Notes under the pieces: generated by a model
Seen by the model: only the letters and a program-made list of their open reading frames with translations
Database searches by the model: none
What the model was told of the DNA's origin: nothing
Source of the DNA: G963675935 sp963675935
GTDB lineage: Bacteria > Planctomycetota > Planctomycetia > Pirellulales > Thermoguttaceae
Direction: 5' to 3'
Assembly (NCBI GenBank): GCA_963675935.2
Contig: CAXXPV010000003.1
Location: 1,612,001 to 1,676,000 of the forward strand
Length of the DNA stretch: 64,000 nt
Program-made: the position numbers and the translations under genes
In this document: positions 8,507 through 17,561 of the stretch, in pieces
Numbering within the stretch: the first letter of the stretch is position 1
Layout: the number at the start of each line of letters is the position of its first letter

Positions 8507-11500
8507 TCACTCAACATCGGCATTGGTGATCGTCACTGTAAACAGATAGCTGCCGGCGCGATGGAGTTCGGCGGAAATGCTCGCTGCCGTGCTGCTGCCG
8601 TTCGATTCAGCGAACGTAGGATCGTCTTCTTCGGTCGATCCTTCCGTAACGGACCATGTGTACACAAGATTTGCGTTGTCCGTGTTATTCGCCGAAACCG
8701 ACAAATCGACAGAATTGCCGTCCACAGTTGCGGCGGCCGACGTAGCGATTCGACTGCTGACTTCAACAGCTAGATGCCCTACGTCGTCGTAGGTTCCTGC
8801 GGTTCCGACCAGACTTGCTGAAATCAGCATCGAAGTCGATCCACTGGCGTCGTAGCCATACGAAAAGACGTGCGTAAACTCGCTGTTTGCGGGAAATGCA
8901 TTCGCCGGACAAATCGTGTCGTCGCTGCCATCGCCCCAATGGATGATATAGGTGTCGATCGTCTCATCACCAAGATCAAGCATCTCGCCAAGCGTCAAGG
9001 TGTATAGGGAACCTTCGAGGGCGGCATCTTCGCCACTCAGTGTCATTTGCGGGACAACTTGAACCGTCACGCTCTGACTGGCAACGCCCGTGTGTGTTCC
9101 CACATTGTCGATCAAATCCACTATGATTGTCGGATTGGCAGGGCCGTCCGTGTAGACGTGCGTGATTTGGCGTCCTGCGGTCTCGATCTGAGAGGGGGTG
9201 TAGTTGCTGGTCTGACCGTCACCCCAATGTATGACATACCCAGTGACTCCATCACCTTGATCGGGATCGACGACCTCACCCAGAGTCAGCACGTACCTAT
9301 AATCCAGCGGGACTGTGTCCACGCCGCTAACGGACATCTCCGGCGGCACATCGTCAACCAGGGCCACGTCGTTGCCCGTGGAAAACTGCGGCGTTTCTGC
9401 GTTGTAGCAATACGTGATGAAGTAGGTCACGTTATTTACGACCACTTCAGCCCCTTCGGGCAGCCCCAGGAAGTTGCCCGTGACTGAATCACTTCCGTCA
9501 TTCTGGATCAGCACCAGCACGCTCCCGTGATTGTGTGAACGGGTGCTGGTAAGCGAAAGGCTTGCATCGTCAAGGCTTACATCGCCAACAACGCTGATCC
9601 GATCCGCTCCACCATTCGTCAGTTCAACAGCATAGCTGGAATCTTCGCCCAAAGTGAGGTCAAGAGTATGAAGCGTTCCTACTGCCGCCACGCCAGGACT
9701 TAGATTGCCCCCTGTTGCATCCACATCACCCGTATATCCGGTGCCCGATAGAGTCCCGCCACTAATGGTGACCGTACTGGACGCGATGGTCCCAGTGACT
9801 CGCAATTCGCCGCTGTTAATGGCGGTTTCGCCTTCGTAGGTGTTGCTCCCACTGAGAGTCAGCACGCCCGTCCCCGTCTTCGTCATGGCAACCGTGCCGG
9901 AGCCATTTTGGATCGCCCCGGAAAACGTGCCAGATTGGTCGTTGTTCCCTACCGTAAATGTCACTGGCCCAGCAACGCCGGAGGTTACAGTCCCCGAACC
10001 GCTCAACCCATTCACCGTGATGCTGGTGCCGTTGAGGTTCAATGTACCGTTGACCACCACGTTCCCTTTGTTCGCCCCATTGGGAATGGCGCTGGCGTTT
10101 CCGATCTGGAGCGTACCGGCGCTGACCGTCGTGTCGCCGCCGTAGGTGTTGATGGCGCTCAAGGTCAGTACGCCTGCGCCCGTCTTGGTCAAGCCGGCCG
10201 CCGAATCGCCAGAAATGGCACTGGCCAATGTCACATTGTTGCCGTTGGTATCGAAGATCGCCGTCTTGCCACTGCCCAACGAAACTATGTGGCTGGAAAT
10301 GTCCTCTGTATTGCCGCTAGCCCACCTGAGTGTTCCGCCATTAAACGCGATTGCATCGGTTGAATCCAATGCTCCGTTGGCGAACGATAGCGTACCGGCA
10401 CTAATTGCCGTTTCGCCGTTATATGTGTTGGTTCCGCTAAGAGTCAAAACGCCCGTTCCCGTCTTTGTCAGGCCAACAGCGCCGGAACCGTCCTGGATCA
10501 CCCCGGAGAAAGTGGTCGTTTGATCGTTCGCTCCCACAATAAACGTGATCGCCCCAGCTACGCCCGACATTACCGTCCCCGAACCGCTCAGGCCGTTCAC
10601 CGTGATGCCATATCCGTGGAGGTCTAAGGTGCCGTTGACCGCCACGTTTCCTTTGCCCGCTCCACTGGGTAAGGCACTGACGTTGCCAACCTGGAGCGTG
10701 CCGGCGCTGATGGTTGTGACTCCTGAATAGCTGTTGCTCCCGGTGAGCGTCAGCGCACCGGCTCCTTGTTTGGTGAGAGTTCCTGAGCCGCTGATGGCAT
10801 TGCTAACGGTAATGCTATCACTGCGGTTGAAGGTTAATGCGGCATTATCCGTAACGCTGCCGGAACCCAACGTCCCGGACGTGCCTCCCGCGCCAATCTG
10901 GAGCGTGCCGGTGCTGATGGTTGTAACACCCGAGTAGCTGTTGGCACCCGTGAGCGTTAGCGTGCCGGCTCCCTGCTTGGTGAGAGTTCCTGTGCCGCTG
11001 ATGGCGTTGCTTACGGTCAGATCATCGCTGCGGTTGAAGATCAGAATGGCATTATCCGTAACGCCACCGGAACCCAAAGTCCCGGACGTGCTTCCCGCGC
11101 CAACTTGGAGCGTCCCAGCGCTGATGGTTGTGGTGCCGCTGTAAGAGTTGCTCCCGGTGAGTGTCAGCGTGCTAGCACCCTGCTTGGTGAGAGTTCCTGA
11201 GCCGCTGATGGCATTGCTAACGGTAATGCTATCACTGCGGTTGAAGATCAGAATGGCATTATCTGCAACGCCACCGGAACCCAACGTCCCGGCTGTGCTT
11301 CCTGCGCCAACTTGCAGCGTGCCGGCACTAATGGTTGTGACTCCTGAATAGCTGTTGCTTCCGGTGAGCGTTAGCGTGCCGCCGCCTTGCTGAGTGAGTG
11401 TTCCGCTACCACCAATGGCATTGCTGACGGTGATGCTGTCGCTACGATTGAAGATCAGAATGGCATTATCCGTAACGCCACCGGAACCCAACGTCCCGGC

Positions 11501-14500
11501 TGTGCTTCCCGCGCCAACTTGCAGCGTGCCGGCACTAATGGTTGTGACTCCTGAATAGCTGTTGCTTCCGGTGAGCGTCAGCGTGCCGGCTCCTTGTTTG
11601 GTGAGAGTTCCTGAGCCGCTGATGACATTGCTAACGGTGATGCTGTCGCTACGGTTGAAGGTCAATGCGGAACTGTTAGTGATGTTGCCAGTGCCGAGCG
11701 TTCCGACCGTGCCACCCGATCCAACCTGCAAGGTGCCGGCGCTGATGGTCGTCGTGCCGCTATAGCCGTTGCTACCTGTGAGCGTAAGCGTCCCAGCGCC
11801 TTGTTTTGTCAGGGTGCCGCTGCCGCTAATGGCGTTGCCGACAGAAATGCTATCGCTGCGGTTGAACACGAGCGCTGCGTTGTCCGTGACGCTCCCTGAA
11901 CCCAAAGTCCCAGCCGTACTCCCTGCACCAACCTGCAATGTGCCGGTGCTGATCGTCGTGGTCCCACTGTAGCTATTGCTACCAGTGAGAGTCAGCGCGC
12001 CAGCACCTTGCTTTGTCAGAGTGCCGCTGCCACTGATAACGTTACTCACGGTGATGCTATCGCTGCGGTTGAAGACCAAGGCACCGTTATTTGTGACGCC
12101 GCCTGAGCCAAGCATTCCGGTAGTGCTTCCAGCGCCGACCTGCAATGTGCCGGCGCTAATGGTTGTGGTGCCGCTATAGCTGTTGCTCCCGGTTAAAACC
12201 AGCGTGCCGCTGCTTTGCTGAGTAAGTGTTCCGCTGCCGCCAACGACGTTACTGACGGTGATGCTGTCGCTACGGTTGAACACCAAAGAGGCGTTGTCGG
12301 TGACACTGCCGGAGCCGAGCGTCCCGCTCGTTCCGCCCGAACCGACTTGCAGCGTTCCGCTGCTGATCGTCGTCGTGCCGCTATAGCCGTTGCCGCCGGT
12401 TAAAACCAGCGTACCGCTTCCTTGCTGCGTAAGCGTTCCACTACCGCTAATGTCGCTACTGACCGTAATGCTATCGCTGCGATTGAAGACTAGTGCAGAG
12501 TTGTCCGTAATTCCGCCGAGGCCGAGTGTGCCAGCCGTCCCGCCCGAGCCAACCTGGAGTGTGCCGGCGCTGATCGTGGTGGTGCCGCTGTAGGAGTTGT
12601 TGCCGATGAGTGTCAACGTGCCGGCACCCTGCTTGGTGACACCGCCCGAGCCACTGATGGTGTTGCCGACAGTCAGGCTGCCGCTACGGTTGAACACCAA
12701 GGATGAGTTGTTCGTAACGCCGCCCGAACCCAGTGTTCCGACAGTGCTTCCCGCCCCCACCTGCAACGTACCCGCGCTAATGATGGTGGTGCCACTATAG
12801 CTGTTGCTGCCGGTCAGGATCAGCGTGTCGCTGCCCTGCTGGGTGAGAGCGCCGCTGCCGCTAATGGCGTTGCTCACGGTGATGCTATTGCTGCGGTTAA
12901 ACACCAAGGTGGCATTATTGGTAACGTTGCCGGAACCGAGCGTCCCGCTCGTTCCGCTGCTGCCGACCTGTAAAGTGCCCGCACTGATGGTGGTGGTGCC
13001 GGCGTAGCTGTTGCCGCCGGTTAGAATGAGCGTGCCGGTGCCTTGTTGGGTGAGCGTTCCGCTGCCGCTGATGACGCTACTGACGGTGATGCTGTCGCTA
13101 CGGTTGAACACGAGCGCGGCGTTGTCGGTTACGCCCCCGGAGCCGAGGGTGCCGGCGGTGCTACCAGCGCCGACTTGCAGCGTTCCGGCACTAATGGTGG
13201 TAGTGCCCGAGTAGTTATTCGACCCGGTGAGCGTCAGCGTGCCGGCACCCTGTTTTGTAAGGCTGCCTGTGCCGCCGATTGCATTGCTTACCGTGAAGTC
13301 GTTGCTACGATTGAACGCCAGGGAGGCGTTGTCCGTCACACTGCCGGAGCCGAGCGTCCCGCTCGTTCCACCACTGCCCACCTGCAACGTTCCGGCGCTG
13401 ATGGTAGTTGTGCCGCTGTAAGTGTTGTTGCCGATCAACGTCAGCGTGCCCGCGCCCGTCTTCGTAAGCGCAATGGTGCCCGAACCGTTTTCGATAAGAC
13501 CAGAAAAGGTCGTCGTTTGGTCGTTTGCCCCAACGGTAAAGGTCACAGCGCCGGCCACGTTCGATCTCACTGTGCCTGAGCCTGCAAGGCCGTTGACGGT
13601 AATGCCGTAGCCATTGAGGTCCAGCGTGCCGCCGGCATTCACGTTTCCTTTGCCAACCCCGCTGGGTAAGGCACTGGTGCTGCCTATCTGGAGCGTGCCG
13701 GCGTTAATGGTTGTATTGCCGGTGTAGATATTGGTTCCGCTCAGAGTTAAAATACCAGCACCCTGCTGAGCAAGCGTTCCCGAGCCGCTGATGGAATTGC
13801 TAACGGTGATGCTGTCGCTACGGTTGAAGGTCAATGCGGCGTTGTCCGTGACGCTGCCCGAGCCGAGCGTCCCGGCTGTGCTTCCCGCGCCAACCTGGAG
13901 TGTGCCGGCGCTGATGGTTGTAGTGCCGCTGTAAGAGTTATTGCCGGTCAACGTCAGCGTGCTAGCACCCTGTTTGGTGAGCGTTCCTGAGCCGCTGATG
14001 GCGTTACTAACGGTCAGATCATCGCTACGGTTAAAGATCAATGCGGCGTTATCCGTGACGCTGCCCGAGCCGAGCGTCCCAGCGGTGCTTCCCGCGCCAA
14101 CTTGGATCGTCCCGGCACTAATGGTTGTGATGCCGCTGTAAGAGTTGCTTCCGGTGAGCGTCAGCGTACCGGCTCCTTGTTTGGTAAGAGTTCCCGAGCC
14201 GCTGATGGCGTTACCCACGGTGATGCTGTCGCTGCGATTGAAGATCAATGCGGCGTTGTCCGAGACGCTACCGGAACCCAAAGTCCCAGCGGTGCCGCCT
14301 GATCCTACTTGCAGCGTGCCGACACTAATGGTAGTAACACCCGAGTAGCTGTTGGCACCCGTGAGCGTCAGCGTGCCGGCACCCTGCTTGGTGACAGTTC
14401 CCGTGCCGCTGATCGCGTTGCTAACGGTGATGCTATCACTGCGGTTGAAGGTCAATGCAGCGTTGTCCGTAACGCTGCCCGAGCCGAGCGTCCCGGCTGT

Positions 14501-17497
14501 GCTTCCCGCGCCAACTTGGAGCGTGCCGGCGCTGATTGTTGTGACTCCTGAATAGCTGTTGCTTCCGGTGAGCGTTAGCGTGCCGGCTCCTTGTTTGGTG
14601 AGAGTTCCCGTGCCACTGATTGCGTTGCTGACGGTCAGATCATCGCTACGGTTGAAGGTTAATGCGGCATTATCCGTAACGCCACCGGAACCCAAAGTCC
14701 CGGACGTGCTTCCCGCGCCAACTTGGATCGTCCCGGCACTAATGGTTGTGATGCCGCTGTAAGAGTTGCTTCCGGTGAGCGTCAGCGTACCGGCTCCTTG
14801 TTTGGTAAGAGTTCCCGAGCCGCTGATGGCGTTACCCACGGTGATGCTGTCGCTGCGATTGAAGATCAATGCGGCGTTGTCCGAGACGCTACCGGAACCC
14901 AAAGTCCCAGCGGTGCCGCCTGATCCTACTTGCAGCGTCCCGGCACTAATGGTTGTAACACCCGAGTAGCTGTTGGCACCCGTGAGCGTCAGCGTGCCGG
15001 CACCCTGTTTGGTGAGCGTTCCTGAGCCGCTGATGGCGTTACTAACGGTCAGATCATCGCTACGGTTAAAGATCAATGCGGCGTTATCCGTGACGCTGCC
15101 CGAGCCGAGCGTCCCAGCGGTGCTTCCCTCGCCAACTTGGATCGTCCCGGCACTAATGGTTGTGATGCTGCTGTAAGAGTTGCTTCCGGTGAGCGTCAGC
15201 GTACCGGCTCCTTGTTTGGTAAGAGTTCCCGAGCCGCTGATGGCGTTACCCACGGTGATGCTGTCGCTGCGATTGAAAAGCAATGCGGCGTTATCCGTGA
15301 CGCTGCCCGAGCCGAGCGTCCCAGCGGTGCCGCCTGATCCTACTTGCAGCGTGCCGGCACTAATGGTAGTAACACCCGAGTAGCTGTTGGCACCCGTGAG
15401 TGTCAGCGTGCCGGCACCCTGCTTGGTGACAGTTCCTGTGCCGCTGATGGCGTTGCTTACGGTGATGCTATCACTGCGGTTGAAGGTCAATGCAGCGTTG
15501 TCCGTAACGCTGCCCGAGCCGAGCGTCCCAGCGGTGCTTCCCGCGCCAACTTGGAGCGTGCCGGCGCTGATGGTTGTGACTCCTGAATAGCTGTTGCTTC
15601 CGGTGAGCGTCAGCGTGCCGGCTCCTTGTTTCGTTAGGGTTCCCGTGCCACTGATCGCGTTGCTCACGGTCAGATCATCGCTGCGGTTGAAGATCAGAAT
15701 GGCGTTGTCCGTAACGCCACCGGAACCCAAAGTCCCGGCTGTGCTTCCCGCGCCAACCTGGAGTGTGCCGGCGCTGATAGTTGTGATGCCGCTGTAAGAG
15801 TTGCTCCCGGTGAGTGTCAGCGTGCCAGCACCCTGTTTCGTAAGACTGCCGGTGCCGGAAATGACGCTTGAGATCGAAGTATTGCCTGCCCCGCCTATCG
15901 TCAGCGGCCCACCGCCGCTGATGCCGCCGGTTCCCACCGTCAACGTCTGGCCGGTCGTAGTCACGTCGATCTCACCGCCGCCAGCGTTGACCGTGAACCC
16001 GCGCGTGTAGTTGGCGTTGTTACCCGTGTAAGAAAGCACTCCTCGATGCGTGGCGTCCCCCAGCACCACAGCGCTGGCGGAGTTGCCGAGATTGCTGACT
16101 CCATCGCTCACAACGATGTTGCTGGCACTGATGGTCCCGTCAGCAATCGTTGTCGCCCCCGTGTACGTGTTGGTTCCGCTAAGAGTCAATACGCCCGTTC
16201 CCGTCTTCGTCAGACTGCCGGTGCCGGAAATGACGCTTGTGATTGACGTATTGCCGGCCCCGCCTACCGTCAGCGATCCGCCGTCGCTGATGCCGCCGGT
16301 TTCCACTGTCAACGTCTGGCCGGTCGTGGTCACGTCGATTTCGCCACCGCCAGCGTTGACCGTGAACCCGCGCGTGTAGTTGGCGGCGTTACCAGTGTAA
16401 GAAAGCACTCCTCGATGCGTGGCGTCCCCCAGCACCACGGCGCTGGTGGCATTGCCGAGATTGCTGCTGCCGCTCACGACAATGCTACTGACGCTCAGAG
16501 TCCCTTCGCTGATCGTTGTTGTGCCGGTGTACGTGTTGGCCCCGCTGAGGGTCAGTGTCCCCGTGCCTGTCTTCGTCAGGCTGCCGCTTCCGCTAAGAAC
16601 GCCCGAATAGGTACTATCAGCATTATTGTTACCGACGGTTAGTGCCAAGGCGGCTGTGTACCAGTTCTCAAGGACTAGGTTGCGAGAACCCATCAAATTG
16701 CCAAGAGTAGCCGATGTCAGCGAGCCATTAGCCAAGAGAGTGCCTGTATCGCCGCTGTGCATATCAAGCGTACTATTCTGCAAAGCCAATGCGTTATCCA
16801 ATCCAATGAAACCGGAAACGATCCTGGTCGTGCCGCTAAATGTATTGCTGGCCCCAAGGAATAGCGCACAGTAGTCGTCACTGTTTTGGATCAGGGTGCC
16901 ACTTCCAGAAATTACTGAGTTCATATCCAAGCTGGCGCTGAGATTGACCATCAGTGTGCCATTGACCACGATGCTTCCGCTGTCGAGGCTGCCGGTGGCT
17001 CCCCCATCGCCGATTTGCAGCGTCCCGGCGCTGATCGTCGTGGTGCCCGTGTAGGTATTTGCACCTGTAAATGTTTCGGTGCCTGTCCCTTGTTTGACCA
17101 CTGAACCTGTGCCACTGATGACGCCGTTGAAAGTCTGATTCGTGTCGTCGCCAAACGTCAGAGTTCCGCCTCCCAGTTGCACCGCACCCGCGTAAGTTGG
17201 CTGAGAAAAGAAGTCGCCGATCGTAACGTTGAAACCATTAAGGTTCAAGATTCCGGCATCCCAGAAATCCACCTGGGTTGTGGCCGACAAGGCATTGGCA
17301 GCACCAAGTTTTGCCGTCCCGCTATAGATGGCCACACGACCGAGGTTTGTGTTGTTGCCGGAGAGAGTCAATGTTTTCGATCCCTGAACGACACAAATGG
17401 TCCCGGTGATAGCGCCTGACAACGTGAAATCACCAACCCCGCCCCCCACATACGCACTAGATGCTATGGTAATATCGCCTTCAAACTCGGCAGCAGT
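8507..17497 (-). CDS. Giant autotransporter-repeat protein, middle segment (split by IS66 upstream and by an in-frame stop)
   Basis: 2996 codons from the IS66 junction to TGA at 8509-8507. The first 2600 or so residues are autotransporter-associated beta-strand repeats (SGSGTLTKQGAGTLTLTG, NSYSGTTTISAGTLQVG), including 23 copies of a 69-residue unit. Two PKD-like domains follow (VIHWGDGQTS, IIHWGDGSDD), then the start of another (LVYTWSVTEGS). The open frame extends upstream into the IS to 17713, but those first residues are transposon sequence, with no credible start. Deleting the IS plus one 8-bp duplication joins this segment in frame to the N-terminal piece (...QQVIRNSNSA + TAAEFEGDITI...). 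After the TGA the same frame continues (VAVTVEQTLTSIAVTPG) into the RHS segment. Inferred to be a cell-surface stalk; now non-functional or silent unless rescued. Confidence 0.85.
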   Translation of the reverse strand, partial: TAAEFEGDITIASSAYVGGGVGDFTLSGAITGTICVVQGSKTLTLSGNNTNLGRVAIYSGTAKLGAANALSATTQVDFWDAGILNLNGFNVTIGDFFSQPTYAGAVQLGGGTLTFGDDTNQTFNGVISGTGSVVKQGTGTETFTGANTYTGTTTISAGTLQIGDGGATGSLDSGSIVVNGTLMVNLSASLDMNSVISGSGTLIQNSDDYCALFLGASNTFSGTTRIVSGFIGLDNALALQNSTLDMHSGDTGTLLANGSLTSATLGNLMGSRNLVLENWYTAALALTVGNNNADSTYSGVLSGSGSLTKTGTGTLTLSGANTYTGTTTISEGTLSVSSIVVSGSSNLGNATSAVVLGDATHRGVLSYTGNAANYTRGFTVNAGGGEIDVTTTGQTLTVETGGISDGGSLTVGGAGNTSITSVISGTGSLTKTGTGVLTLSGTNTYTGATTIADGTISASNIVVSDGVSNLGNSASAVVLGDATHRGVLSYTGNNANYTRGFTVNAGGGEIDVTTTGQTLTVGTGGISGGGPLTIGGAGNTSISSVISGTGSLTKQGAGTLTLTGSNSYSGITTISAGTLQVGAGSTAGTLGSGGVTDNAILIFNRSDDLTVSNAISGTGTLTKQGAGTLTLTGSNSYSGVTTISAGTLQVGAGSTAGTLGSGSVTDNAALTFNRSDSITVSNAISGTGTVTKQGAGTLTLTGANSYSGVTTISAGTLQVGSGGTAGTLGSGSVTDNAALLFNRSDSITVGNAISGSGTLTKQGAGTLTLTGSNSYSSITTISAGTIQVGEGSTAGTLGSGSVTDNAALIFNRSDDLTVSNAISGSGTLTKQGAGTLTLTGANSYSGVTTISAGTLQVGSGGTAGTLGSGSVSDNAALIFNRSDSITVGNAISGSGTLTKQGAGTLTLTGSNSYSGITTISAGTIQVGAGSTSGTLGSGGVTDNAALTFNRSDDLTVSNAISGTGTLTKQGAGTLTLTGSNSYSGVTTISAGTLQVGAGSTAGTLGSGSVTDNAALTFNRSDSITVSNAISGTGTVTKQGAGTLTLTGANSYSGVTTISVGTLQVGSGGTAGTLGSGSVSDNAALIFNRSDSITVGNAISGSGTLTKQGAGTLTLTGSNSYSGITTISAGTIQVGAGSTAGTLGSGSVTDNAALIFNRSDDLTVSNAISGSGTLTKQGASTLTLTGNNSYSGTTTISAGTLQVGAGSTAGTLGSGSVTDNAALTFNRSDSITVSNSISGSGTLAQQGAGILTLSGTNIYTGNTTINAGTLQIGSTSALPSGVGKGNVNAGGTLDLNGYGITVNGLAGSGTVRSNVAGAVTFTVGANDQTTTFSGLIENGSGTIALTKTGAGTLTLIGNNTYSGTTTISAGTLQVGSGGTSGTLGSGSVTDNASLAFNRSNDFTVSNAIGGTGSLTKQGAGTLTLTGSNNYSGTTTISAGTLQVGAGSTAGTLGSGGVTDNAALVFNRSDSITVSSVISGSGTLTQQGTGTLILTGGNSYAGTTTISAGTLQVGSSGTSGTLGSGNVTNNATLVFNRSNSITVSNAISGSGALTQQGSDTLILTGSNSYSGTTIISAGTLQVGAGSTVGTLGSGGVTNNSSLVFNRSGSLTVGNTISGSGGVTKQGAGTLTLIGNNSYSGTTTISAGTLQVGSGGTAGTLGLGGITDNSALVFNRSDSITVSSDISGSGTLTQQGSGTLVLTGGNGYSGTTTISSGTLQVGSGGTSGTLGSGSVTDNASLVFNRSDSITVSNVVGGSGTLTQQSSGTLVLTGSNSYSGTTTISAGTLQVGAGSTTGMLGSGGVTNNGALVFNRSDSITVSNVISGSGTLTKQGAGALTLTGSNSYSGTTTISTGTLQVGAGSTAGTLGSGSVTDNAALVFNRSDSISVGNAISGSGTLTKQGAGTLTLTGSNGYSGTTTISAGTLQVGSGGTVGTLGTGNITNSSALTFNRSDSITVSNVISGSGTLTKQGAGTLTLTGSNSYSGVTTISAGTLQVGAGSTAGTLGSGGVTDNAILIFNRSDSITVSNAIGGSGTLTQQGGGTLTLTGSNSYSGVTTISAGTLQVGAGSTAGTLGSGGVADNAILIFNRSDSITVSNAISGSGTLTKQGASTLTLTGSNSYSGTTTISAGTLQVGAGSTSGTLGSGGVTDNAILIFNRSDDLTVSNAISGTGTLTKQGAGTLTLTGANSYSGVTTISTGTLQIGAGGTSGTLGSGSVTDNAALTFNRSDSITVSNAISGSGTLTKQGAGALTLTGSNSYSGVTTISAGTLQVGNVSALPSGAGKGNVAVNGTLDLHGYGITVNGLSGSGTVMSGVAGAITFIVGANDQTTTFSGVIQDGSGAVGLTKTGTGVLTLSGTNTYNGETAISAGTLSFANGALDSTDAIAFNGGTLRWASGNTEDISSHIVSLGSGKTAIFDTNGNNVTLASAISGDSAAGLTKTGAGVLTLSAINTYGGDTTVSAGTLQIGNASAIPNGANKGNVVVNGTLNLNGTSITVNGLSGSGTVTSGVAGPVTFTVGNNDQSGTFSGAIQNGSGTVAMTKTGTGVLTLSGSNTYEGETAINSGELRVTGTIASSTVTISGGTLSGTGYTGDVDATGGNLSPGVAAVGTLHTLDLTLGEDSSYAVELTNGGADRISVVGDVSLDDASLSLTSTRSHNHGSVLVLIQNDGSDSVTGNFLGLPEGAEVVVNNVTYFITYCYNAETPQFSTGNDVALVDDVPPEMSVSGVDTVPLDYRYVLTLGEVVDPDQGDGVTGYVIHWGDGQTSNYTPSQIETAGRQITHVYTDGPANPTIIVDLIDNVGTHTGVASQSVTVQVVPQMTLSGEDAALEGSLYTLTLGEMLDLGDETIDTYIIHWGDGSDDTICPANAFPANSEFTHVFSYGYDASGSTSMLISASLVGTAGTYDDVGHLAVEVSSRIATSAAATVDGNSVDLSVSANNTDNANLVYTWSVTEGSTEEDDPTFAESNGSSTAASISAELHRAGSYLFTVTITNADVE
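10690..15850 (-). repeat. 207-bp tandem array (23 copies) coding a 69-aa beta repeat
   Basis: Starts of equivalent motifs fall every 207 bp (for example 10734, 10941, 11148, 11562, 11769 and 14145, 14352, 14559, 14766). I count 23 copies of the FNRSDSITV-type unit, in blocks of 13 and 10 separated by a divergent spacer at about 13420-13730. Some units are nearly identical: the stretch at 14102-14302 recurs at 14723 (3 units away) and with few changes at 15137. This shows recent duplication of blocks of units. Confidence 0.85.
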
Positions 17498-17561
17498 GTG
17501 TCCGTCCTGTGAACACCACATACCTGAGCGGCGGTGATGAGCAAGTGCGCGGCAGAGCGGG

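Noticed and set aside
8507..8509. TGA as a selenocysteine codon
   Set aside because: No SECIS-like hairpin seen after it, and the protein type is not a selenoprotein; treated as a stop or possible sequencing error.
10734..15801. Series of 66-67-codon plus-strand frames every 207 bp
   Set aside because: Antisense reading of the 207-bp repeats in the giant gene; periodicity, not separate genes.
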